From Candidatus Omnitrophota bacterium (GTDB lineage: Bacteria; Omnitrophota; Gorgyraeia; 2-02-FULL-51-18; JAGOUK01), in NCBI GenBank assembly GCA_020058965.1, contig JAGVCY010000262.1, forward strand, positions 1-5,038: a stretch of DNA of 5,038 nucleotides. The letters are read 5' to 3'. The notes under the pieces were generated by a model, which saw nothing but the letters and a program-made list of their open reading frames with translations, did no database searches and was not told where the DNA came from. A program made the translations under genes and the position numbers. Shown one piece after another: positions 1-5,038 of the stretch. Each line of letters opens with the position of its first letter. The stretch's first letter is position 1.

Positions 1-390
1 AAGGTCACGGATCATCATGTGCGCTCACCGCTTCTCAACACCAGCCGCGCCTGTCTGCAGTGCCATCACTTCAGCGAAAAAGAAATGGTCGACCGCGTCA
101 CGACAATTCAGGACCGGACCAAAAAGCTTCTCGTCCGCGGCGAAGAAGCGCTTTTGGCTCTGTTTGATGAAGTCAAACTCGCGCGTGAGCGCGGCGCCAC
201 CGACGAGGACTTAAAAAGCGTGTTCGCGCTTCAACGCAAAGCGCAATTCCGGCTGGATTACATCTCTGCCGAAAATTCGATGGGCTTCCACGCGCCGCAG
301 GAAGCGGCCCGCATTTTGGCCGAGGCGATCGATTACGCTCGCCAGGGCCAGGCCGAGGCCAAGGGATTGAAGCGGGCGGAAGTTTTGTAA
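1..390 (+). CDS. nrfA: Ammonia-forming cytochrome c nitrite reductase NrfA, C-terminal fragment (5' end outside window)
   Basis: NrfA is a periplasmic pentaheme enzyme that reduces nitrite to ammonium with six electrons. The frame is open from base 1, so only the last 129 residues are visible; family members are usually about 450-520 residues. Fragment residues 3-10 read TDHHVRSP, a conserved segment just before the last heme site in this family. CLQCH (residues 18-22, bases 52-66) is a CXXCH heme c attachment motif. Residues 92-100 (NSMGFHAPQ) hold His97, which matches the conserved late histidine that ligates a heme iron in NrfA. The helical charged tail after it is also typical. The active-site CXXCK/CXXCH and the other hemes lie upstream, so the active-site type cannot be judged. 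No NrfH-like partner is visible here. The call rests on the order of the last heme motif, long helix and FHAPQE. Another multiheme cytochrome is possible but less likely. Confidence 0.88.
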   Translation, partial: KVTDHHVRSPLLNTSRACLQCHHFSEKEMVDRVTTIQDRTKKLLVRGEEALLALFDEVKLARERGATDEDLKSVFALQRKAQFRLDYISAENSMGFHAPQEAARILAEAIDYARQGQAEAKGLKRAEVL

Positions 391-400
391 GGGATTTGTA

Positions 401-406
401 GAGGAG
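401..406 (+). promoter_or_regulatory. Shine-Dalgarno for the PAS-GGDEF gene
   Basis: GAGGAG lies 8 bases before the ATG at 415. It supports that start over other candidates and shows that this gene is translated from its own site in the 24-base gap after nrfA. No promoter or terminator is visible in the gap, so cotranscription with nrfA is likely. Confidence 0.8.
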
Positions 407-414
407 AAGCGAGC

Positions 415-1326
415 ATGGGGCTTAGTTTCAACGCTTATGATTTTTTGCCGACACCTGTTCTGATCACCGATCTTAAGGGGCTGGTGGTTTATGTGAATCC
501 CGCGTTCACCCGTCTAACCGGGTACGAGAGCCGGGACATGATCGGCAAAAGCCCAGGCGTCTTGAGCAGCGGCAGAACGCCCGCCCGAGTTTATCAGGAT
601 TTGTGGAAGACGATCCGCTCCGGCGCGATCTGGCACGGGGAACTCGAAAATCGAACCAAGAATGGACAGGTTTATTTGGAATCGATCCTCATCGCTCCGG
701 TCACGAACACCCGCGGAACAACCACCCACTTCGTCGCGTCCTGGCAGGACATCACGCATAAAAGGGCCGTCGAACAAAAACTCAAGCGGAGCCGTTTGGA
801 ATTTAAGAAGGCGAGTCACAAGGATTCTTTGACCGGGCTCTACAACCGCCGCGGTTTTTATGAACTGATGGAGCATCAAATTCTTTTGAGTCGGCGGCAG
901 AAACACGCGATCGCCCTCCTTTATCTGGATCTTGATAACTTTAAGCGGGTCAATGACCGTTGGGGTCACAAGCAGGGCGATCAGGTCCTCATGGATACGG
1001 CCAAGCTGATCCGCAAGGTTTTTAGGACTTCCGATATCGCCGCGCGATTGGGCGGAGACGAGTTCGTCATCGCGGCGATCGATTCGGAAAAAAAAGGCCT
1101 TAGCATCATCACCCGCCGGCTAAAAACAGTTTTTGACAGATACAATCAATCGCTGGGAGCGCGCCCGGCTCGGATCGAATACAGCCTGGGGAGTCTTCTG
1201 ATTGAACCCGACAAACCAACAAATCTGGAAGCGATCATCGAAAAAGTAGACCGGCTCATGTATCAGAGAAAAAAAATCAATCAGACAAAAAGAAGCAGCG
1301 CCGAAAAGGAGAAAAATCATGTCTAA
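415..1326 (+). CDS. PAS-GGDEF diguanylate cyclase, cytoplasmic
   Basis: It is predicted to make cyclic di-GMP from two GTP, with activity tuned by an N-terminal sensor. Residues about 7-120 form a PAS domain with its PAC end: a GYESRDMIGKSP segment, a W-x-G-E-x-x-N-R stretch at about 73-80, and a closing DIT at 112-114. A short charged helix (about 115-135) leads into the GGDEF domain (about 136-290). That domain opens with DSLTGLYNRR (137-146), has a metal-binding Asp in LDLDNF (171-176), and carries an intact GGDEF at 213-217, so it should be catalytic. RTSD at 204-207 sits five residues before GGDEF and matches the RXXD allosteric I-site, which predicts product inhibition. There is no membrane segment or signal peptide and no EAL domain. 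The PAS ligand cannot be told from sequence. Its last codons overlap the CBS gene start, and it follows nrfA closely, so it may respond to redox or nitrogen-oxide conditions; that is inference. Confidence 0.93.
   Translation: MGLSFNAYDFLPTPVLITDLKGLVVYVNPAFTRLTGYESRDMIGKSPGVLSSGRTPARVYQDLWKTIRSGAIWHGELENRTKNGQVYLESILIAPVTNTRGTTTHFVASWQDITHKRAVEQKLKRSRLEFKKASHKDSLTGLYNRRGFYELMEHQILLSRRQKHAIALLYLDLDNFKRVNDRWGHKQGDQVLMDTAKLIRKVFRTSDIAARLGGDEFVIAAIDSEKKGLSIITRRLKTVFDRYNQSLGARPARIEYSLGSLLIEPDKPTNLEAIIEKVDRLMYQRKKINQTKRSSAEKEKNHV
1306..1311 (+). promoter_or_regulatory. Shine-Dalgarno for the CBS-domain gene, inside the GGDEF coding region
   Basis: AAGGAG lies 7 bases before the ATG at 1319 and within the last codons of the diguanylate cyclase gene. 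It fixes the start of the CBS gene and implies translational coupling across the 8-base overlap (ATGTCTAA). Confidence 0.8.
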
Positions 1327-1732
1327 AGCCGAACCCACGATTCAGAAGTACATGACCTTTCAACCGTATTCGATCGAATCCACCGAGTCGCTCAAAAAGG
1401 CGCTCACCCTCATGACCTCCCGCAAGATCCGCCACCTGCCGGTTACGCGAGCGGGCCGAGTCGTCGGAATTCTCAGTGACCGCGATCTGAAGCTGGTCAT
1501 GGGGTTTGATGACATCGATACCGCCGAAGAAGTGGTTGCCGATATTTGCGTGACCAAGCCCTACACCGTTGATCCCGAGACTCCGCTCCATGAGGTCGCC
1601 GGCGAAATGGCCTCAAAGCACATCGGATCGGCCATCGTGGTCCAGAACGGAAAGCTGGTCGGGATTTTTACCGCGACGGACGCCTGCCGGGCCTTGTCGG
1701 AGATCTTGCTGACGCGCTATCACGGCAAGTAA
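1319..1732 (+). CDS. Two-CBS-domain (Bateman module) protein
   Basis: This is a 137-residue cytoplasmic protein made of one tandem CBS pair and nothing else. CBS1 spans about residues 8-63 and CBS2 about 77-131. Each has the usual pattern of an (R/H)(H/G)xxV-type strand followed by a G-(I)-x-(S/T)-x-x-D loop: RHLPV (38-42) then GILSDRD (50-56), and IGSAIVV (102-108) then GIFTATD (115-121). The S53/D56 and T118/D121 pairs match the ribose-binding (S/T)xxD motif of adenine-nucleotide-binding CBS modules, so AMP/ADP/ATP sensing is plausible but not shown. Stand-alone pairs of this length are common and generally lack an assigned partner. The start is set by a strong Shine-Dalgarno 7 bases upstream. 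The gene overlaps the preceding diguanylate cyclase by 8 bases, so the two are almost surely made together; the CBS protein might modulate that enzyme or another nearby protein. Confidence 0.92.
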   Translation: MSKAEPTIQKYMTFQPYSIESTESLKKALTLMTSRKIRHLPVTRAGRVVGILSDRDLKLVMGFDDIDTAEEVVADICVTKPYTVDPETPLHEVAGEMASKHIGSAIVVQNGKLVGIFTATDACRALSEILLTRYHGK

Positions 1733-1782
1733 GACGGCGGAATTAGCGCTGCCTGTTTGCGAAGAGCTGAACGGTTTACGGT

Positions 1783-1788
1783 TATAAT
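1783..1788 (+). promoter_or_regulatory. Candidate -10 element (TATAAT) for the metal exporter gene
   Basis: A perfect TATAAT lies in the 61-base gap, ending 5 bases before the GTG start at 1794. No good -35 box is placed at 16-18 bases; TTGCGA at 1757-1762 matches TTGACA at 4 of 6 positions but the spacer is 20 bases. If the -10 is used, transcription would begin at about 1794-1796, at the start codon itself. An exact hexamer can occur by chance, so this is only a candidate. Confidence 0.4.
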
Positions 1789-1793
1789 GAGAC

Positions 1794-2753
1794 GTGGCGC
1801 ATTCTCACGATAACCCCAGCGATTCTCATGATCACGCTCCCGGTCATCCGCACGGACACTCGCACGGTTCCATCCATCCCGCCATTCTGAGCCACGAACG
1901 GGGGATTTGGGCGGTCAAGTGGTCTTTTGTTCTCCTATTGCTGACAGCCGTTTTTCAAATTGTTGTCGTGCTTCTATCGAATAGCGTGGCGCTCCTGGCC
2001 GACACGGTTCACAATCTCGGCGACGCGGCGACGGCCGTTCCGCTTGGAATCGCTTTTGCTTTTAAGCGGCTCAAACCCAACAATCGATTTACCTACGGAT
2101 ACGGCCGTGTCGAGGATCTGGCCGGCGTCGTCGTCGTACTCATTATTTTGTTCAGCGCGGTGTTCGCCGGATACCAGGCGGTCGAGCGGTTTTTTCATCC
2201 GCAGATGGTCACACATGTGTGGGCCATCGCGGTCGCCTCCTTGGTCGGATTTTTTGGCAATGAAGCCGTCGCGGTGTTTAGAATCCGGGTGGGCAAGGAG
2301 ATCGGAAGCGCGGCGCTGGTCGCGGACGGTTATCACGCGCGGGTGGACGGGTACACGAGTCTCGCGGTTCTTTTGGGCGCCTTGGGGGTGTGGTGGGGAT
2401 TTCCGCTCGCGGATCCCATCATCGGCCTTGTGATTTCCATCACGCTTCTTTTTGTTGTACGCGATTCCGCCAAAGAAGTGTTCGTGCGCATGTTGGACGG
2501 CGTGGAGCCGGGAATCCTCGATCAGATTACGCATGCCGCCAAGCACGCGGACGGGGTCATCGCCGTCGGCGAAACCAAAGCCCGCTGGATCGGCCATAAG
2601 CTTCATATCGAACTGAGCGTCAGCGTACGGCCGGACCTGTCGGTCGCCACGGGGGACGAGATCGCCCGGGACGTGCGGCAGGAACTGACGCGGCACTTTC
2701 CTCATTTGGGGAGCGCGGACGTGCGCGTTCGACCCTTTAAACCCGTCGCCTGA
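1794..2753 (+). CDS. Cation diffusion facilitator (CDF) family divalent-metal exporter, Zn-type
   Basis: It is an inner-membrane antiporter of 319 residues expected to move Zn2+ (or Cd2+/Co2+) out of the cytoplasm in exchange for protons. The N-terminus is His-rich (ten His in residues 3-34, with an HPHGHSHG run), a common metal-binding tail in zinc CDFs. Six hydrophobic segments lie at about 42-62, 66-90, 107-128, 142-162, 186-203 and 206-224. The transport site is intact: H73 and D77 in TM2 (ADTVHNLGD) and H181 and D185 in TM5 (ADGYHARVD), the HD-HD pattern linked with Zn2+. A cytoplasmic ferredoxin-like CTD (about 225-317) ends the protein. The start must be the GTG at 1794: an in-frame TGA sits at 1788-1790, and no later start keeps the His-rich tail. 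There is no convincing Shine-Dalgarno, unlike most neighbouring genes. It is close to CzcD/ZitB-type transporters, but the exact substrate is unproven. Confidence 0.93.
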   Translation: MAHSHDNPSDSHDHAPGHPHGHSHGSIHPAILSHERGIWAVKWSFVLLLLTAVFQIVVVLLSNSVALLADTVHNLGDAATAVPLGIAFAFKRLKPNNRFTYGYGRVEDLAGVVVVLIILFSAVFAGYQAVERFFHPQMVTHVWAIAVASLVGFFGNEAVAVFRIRVGKEIGSAALVADGYHARVDGYTSLAVLLGALGVWWGFPLADPIIGLVISITLLFVVRDSAKEVFVRMLDGVEPGILDQITHAAKHADGVIAVGETKARWIGHKLHIELSVSVRPDLSVATGDEIARDVRQELTRHFPHLGSADVRVRPFKPVA

Positions 2754-2763
2754 GAACGGGCCG

Positions 2764-4395
2764 ATGACCCAAAAAACCGATCTGACCCTATTCAGAAAAC
2801 TGCTGACCCTCGTCCCTCCGTTGTTCGGGGCGATGACTTTCGCCGCGGGACTCATTCTTCTGTTTTCGGGATCGGTCCCTTCCAGCTTGGAGCGGATCCG
2901 GTGGGTACAAGCCGTCATCCCGTTGCCGTTTTTCGAACTTTCTCATTTTTTGGGAAGTCTCGCGGGGCTTTTTTTACTGATTCTGGCGCGCGGGATCTAT
3001 CGGCGTTTGGACGCGGCTTACTATGTCGCGGTGACGCTGTTGGCGGCGGGGGTTGTCTTGAGCCTGGTCCGGGGACTCCATTACGAGGACGCGCTCGTCC
3101 TCATGGTGTTTTTGGGAGCGATGGTTTTTTCACGGCCGCACTTTTATCGAAAAGCGTCGCTCCTGCACGAACCCTTCAGTGCGGGCTGGCTGGCAACCGT
3201 GGGCACGATGGTCGCCGCGAGCCTGGGCCTGGGATTGTGGTCGTACCGCAACGTCGTTTATTCGGACCAGTTGTGGTGGCGCTTCGGGTTTGATCAGGAC
3301 GCGTCGCGCTTCCTGCGCGCGGGCGTCGGCGCGACGATCCTGTTCTTGGGAATCGCGCTGGCCAATCTCCTGCGGCCGCTCCGTCCCTCGGCGCTCGCTC
3401 CCTCCGACGCGGACATCCGGAGGGTCCTTCCACTGGTCCTTGCTTCGCCGCGCTGCGAGTCGCATCGGGCGCTTTTAGGAGATAAGAGCTTCTTTTTTAG
3501 CCCGTCCGGAAAAACCTTCTTGATGTATCGCGCGATGTCGGGAAGTTTTGTGGCGCTGGGAGATCCGATCGGACCCGAGGAGGAATGGAAAGATTTACTG
3601 CATCACTTTCGGAAGCAGGCGGACCTATACAACGCGAATCCCGTTTTTACCGGAATATTAAGCGATCATCTGCCGCTGTATTTGGATTTGAATCTCACCG
3701 TGGTGAAGGCGGGAGAACGGGCGAGGGTCGATCTGTCCGAGTTCACGATGGAGGGGAGTGCCAAAAGCGAACTCCGGCATGTGGTGAGGAATCTGCAGAA
3801 CAAAGGCGTGTCGTTCGAGATTGTGGACGCGGCCGCGGCGGCCGCGCTGCTGCCAGAGTTCAAAGCGGTTTCGGACGCGTGGCTCATAAAAAAGCGAACA
3901 AAGGAAAAAGGGTTTTCGCTTGGTTTCTTCAGCGAGCCGTACCTGCGGATGTGTCCGCACGCGGTGGTGAGGAAGGAAGGAAAAATCGTCGCGTTCGCCA
4001 ATTTATGGCTGGGCGCGGAGCATGAGGAGTTTTCGCCCGACTTGATGCGCTACCATCCGCAGACGGCTCCGTCCGGGGTTATGGAATTTTTGATGACTCA
4101 ATTGATCTTGTGGGGGAAAACCGAGGGATATCGCTGGTTTGTTCTGGGCATGGCGCCGCTGTCGGGACTTGAAAACCATGAATTCAGTCCGCTCTGGAGC
4201 CGCGTGGGGGCGTATATCTTCGAGCACAGCCAGCGATTCTATAACTTCCAGGGCTTGCGGGAATATAAGGAAAAGTTCGGGCCCGTGTGGACACCCTCGT
4301 ACCTGGCCTGCGCGGGCACGGTCCGCATTCCTCGGGCGCTCAAAGATATTTCAATCCTGAATTCCGGCGGGCTGAAGGGAATATTTTTTAAATAA
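2764..4395 (+). CDS. mprF: Short-form MprF-like aminoacyl-phosphatidylglycerol synthase (DUF2156/LPG synthase C-terminal domain)
   Basis: MprF-type enzymes transfer an amino acid (Lys or Ala) from aminoacyl-tRNA to phosphatidylglycerol, lowering envelope negative charge and protecting against cationic peptides. This protein has 543 residues. About six hydrophobic segments occupy residues 13-34, 50-76, 84-103, 107-122, 140-160 and 186-204. A cytoplasmic GNAT-like catalytic domain (about 213-530) follows, with family motifs: LGDKSFFFS (238-246), GDPIGP (266-271), EKGFSLGFF (381-389), DLMRYHP (426-432), LGMAPLSGL (461-469) and FYNFQGLREYKEKF (492-505). Full MprF proteins are about 840-880 residues and carry an extra N-terminal flippase domain, which is absent here. 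The symbol therefore marks the family, not proven lysyl specificity. The start ATG lies 10 bases after the exporter stop with only a weak ribosome site, which suggests coupling to that gene. A six-Ala run at 356-361 lies between recognised motifs and looks tolerated. Confidence 0.88.
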   Translation: MTQKTDLTLFRKLLTLVPPLFGAMTFAAGLILLFSGSVPSSLERIRWVQAVIPLPFFELSHFLGSLAGLFLLILARGIYRRLDAAYYVAVTLLAAGVVLSLVRGLHYEDALVLMVFLGAMVFSRPHFYRKASLLHEPFSAGWLATVGTMVAASLGLGLWSYRNVVYSDQLWWRFGFDQDASRFLRAGVGATILFLGIALANLLRPLRPSALAPSDADIRRVLPLVLASPRCESHRALLGDKSFFFSPSGKTFLMYRAMSGSFVALGDPIGPEEEWKDLLHHFRKQADLYNANPVFTGILSDHLPLYLDLNLTVVKAGERARVDLSEFTMEGSAKSELRHVVRNLQNKGVSFEIVDAAAAAALLPEFKAVSDAWLIKKRTKEKGFSLGFFSEPYLRMCPHAVVRKEGKIVAFANLWLGAEHEEFSPDLMRYHPQTAPSGVMEFLMTQLILWGKTEGYRWFVLGMAPLSGLENHEFSPLWSRVGAYIFEHSQRFYNFQGLREYKEKFGPVWTPSYLACAGTVRIPRALKDISILNSGGLKGIFFK

Positions 4396-4400
4396 AGGGA
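4394..4400 (+). promoter_or_regulatory. Shine-Dalgarno deciding the msrB start
   Basis: AAAGGGA overlaps the stop codon of the upstream gene. It ends 5 bases before ATG 4406 but only 2 bases before the adjacent in-frame GTG at 4403, so the ATG is the better start. Confidence 0.65.
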
Positions 4401-4405
4401 TCGTG

Positions 4406-4930
4406 ATGAAAATATTTGTTTTAGGCGCGGCGGCGTTACTAACAGTCGGAATTTTAACGGGAGCGGCACAACAGATGGATGAGACCAAGAAGATCAAGAT
4501 CTATGACACCCAAACCAAGACCGTGACGGAGGTCGACCGCGTCGTCAAAACGGACGCCGAATGGAAAAAGCTCCTCACGCCCGAACAGTACGAGGTCACG
4601 CGGGGCAAGGGGACCGAACGGCCGTTCAGCAAGGTCTGCGCGATCCCGCCCAGCGGATCGGGCGTATACCAGTGCGTCGCGTGCGGAACAGATCTCTTTG
4701 CTTATGGCAAAAAATTTGAATCAGGCACCGGCTGGCCCAGCTTCTACGACCCAGTATCGCCGCTCAATGTGCTGACTCAAACCGACCGCGCTCACGGCAT
4801 GGTTCGTTCCGAAGTCGTTTGTGCACGCTGTGACGCGCACTTAGGACATGTTTTTGACGACGGTCCGCCACCTACCCACAAACGCTACTGCATCAACACC
4901 GTTTCGCTCAAGCTCAAACCTGCCGCGTAG
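4406..4930 (+). CDS. msrB: Peptide-methionine (R)-S-oxide reductase MsrB, exported
   Basis: MsrB reduces the R-epimer of methionine sulfoxide in proteins, using a catalytic cysteine recycled by thioredoxin-like donors. The protein has 174 residues from ATG 4406. Residues 1-21 are a signal peptide: MK, a hydrophobic core, then a small-residue end (TGAAQQ). The end resembles a lipobox (LTGA) but lacks the cysteine, so signal peptidase I cleavage into the periplasm is expected. The mature domain (about 50-170) has TERPFS (70-75), two zinc CXXC pairs (C90/C93 and C139/C142), GTGWPSF (107-113), HLGHVF (145-150) and the catalytic RYCIN with C162. The usual RYCxNS reads RYCINT here. C78 is an extra cysteine near TERPFS and could be the resolving one. 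There is no fused MsrA domain. The gene follows the MprF-like gene by 10 bases, so it is probably in the same transcript, and its stop codon lies inside a hairpin. Confidence 0.94.
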   Translation: MKIFVLGAAALLTVGILTGAAQQMDETKKIKIYDTQTKTVTEVDRVVKTDAEWKKLLTPEQYEVTRGKGTERPFSKVCAIPPSGSGVYQCVACGTDLFAYGKKFESGTGWPSFYDPVSPLNVLTQTDRAHGMVRSEVVCARCDAHLGHVFDDGPPPTHKRYCINTVSLKLKPAA

Positions 4931-4935
4931 GCAGG
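4919..4935 (+). repeat. Inverted repeat across the msrB stop codon
   Basis: CCTGCC (4919-4924) and GGCAGG (4930-4935) form a perfect 6-bp stem with a 5-base loop. The TAG stop (4928-4930) spans the loop and the first base of the right arm. No T-run follows, so it is not a standard intrinsic terminator. It is the first of several hairpins in a row. Confidence 0.6.
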
Positions 4936-4937
4936 AG

Positions 4938-4956
4938 CGTCTGTCTTCTCCAGACG
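4938..4956 (+). repeat. Second inverted repeat downstream of msrB
   Basis: CGTCTG (4938-4943) and CAGACG (4951-4956) form a perfect 6-bp stem with a 7-base pyrimidine loop (TCTTCTC). It starts two bases after the first hairpin. No T-run follows it. Confidence 0.55.
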
Positions 4957-5030
4957 GAGCCGCTCGCGCGCTGTCAAAGACGAGGCGCGCTCGCTCCCTG
5001 TCCGCCCTCGGCGGGGACGCCTCGGGCTCC
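4956..5030 (+). repeat. Nested GC-rich inverted repeats at the 3' end of the window (possible REP-like element)
   Basis: Three pairings nest in one stretch. GGAGCC (4956-4961) pairs with GGCTCC (5025-5030), CGAGGCG (4981-4987) pairs with CGCCTCG (5018-5024), and CCGCC (5002-5006) pairs with GGCGG (5010-5014) around a 3-base loop. An alternative GCGCGC (4966-4971) with GCGCGC (4985-4990) pairing competes with the middle stem. No gene is evident in these bases. The arrangement suggests a structured intergenic or REP-like element, but without other copies from the genome this is unproven. It may continue past the window edge. Confidence 0.45.
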
Positions 5031-5038
5031 CAGAAGTC

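Noticed and set aside
1733..1793. Small RNA or riboswitch (for example metal-sensing) in the gap before the exporter
   Set aside because: The gap is 61 bases with no clear stem structure or recognisable riboswitch motif.
1787..1813. Eight-codon ATG frame overlapping the exporter start, possible leader peptide
   Set aside because: It has no Shine-Dalgarno and no regulatory codon run, and its ATG overlaps the candidate -10 hexamer. It is probably chance.
1974..2918. Long 314-codon open frame on the minus strand across the exporter gene
   Set aside because: It lies wholly opposite well-supported genes, shows no family motif and has a low-complexity charged composition. It is a by-product of GC-rich codon use.
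3829..3845. Two GCGGCCGC palindromes spaced 9 bases apart
   Set aside because: They fall inside an alanine run of the MprF-like protein and are explained by GC-rich Ala codons; no sign of a site or insertion.
4403..4405. GTG immediately before the msrB ATG as the true start
   Set aside because: It is only 2 bases from the Shine-Dalgarno, while the ATG at 4406 has a normal 5-base spacing and gives a standard MK signal-peptide start.
4938..4956. Intrinsic terminator after msrB
   Set aside because: The stem is only 6 bp and is followed by GAGCCG rather than a T-run. Rho-dependent or later termination is more likely.

Overview
The window holds six protein-coding genes, all on the + strand and tightly packed. 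There are no RNA genes, insertion sequences or CRISPR. The DNA is fairly GC-rich, and most genes use a Shine-Dalgarno sequence. A multiheme nitrite reductase, an exported methionine sulfoxide reductase and a lipid-modifying membrane enzyme point to a respiring, probably Gram-negative bacterium of anaerobic or fluctuating-oxygen habitats. An uncultivated Omnitrophota-, Nitrospirota- or Desulfobacterota-like lineage would fit, but the sequence does not settle the phylum.

Layout. Bases 1-390 are the 3' end of nrfA (ammonia-forming cytochrome c nitrite reductase). After a 24-base gap come a soluble PAS-GGDEF diguanylate cyclase (415-1326) and, overlapping it by 8 bases, a stand-alone two-CBS-domain protein (1319-1732). 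A 61-base gap with a consensus -10 hexamer separates these from a second run: a CDF-family divalent-metal exporter with a His-rich N-terminus (GTG start, 1794-2753), a short-form MprF-like aminoacyl-phosphatidylglycerol synthase (2764-4395) and an exported MsrB (4406-4930). The gaps in this run are only 10 bases each.

How the genes may work together. The first run pairs periplasmic nitrite respiration with two cytoplasmic signalling proteins, one making c-di-GMP and one likely to sense adenine nucleotides. The second run reads as an envelope-stress set: metal export, lipid charge modification and repair of oxidised methionine outside the cytoplasm. Both links are inferred from gene order.

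The window contains no clearly new multi-gene system. The three most notable points are the metal-exporter start, which may be leaderless; the MprF homologue without a flippase half; and a cluster of inverted repeats that begins inside the last codons of msrB, places its stop codon in a hairpin, and fills the rest of the window like a REP-type intergenic element.
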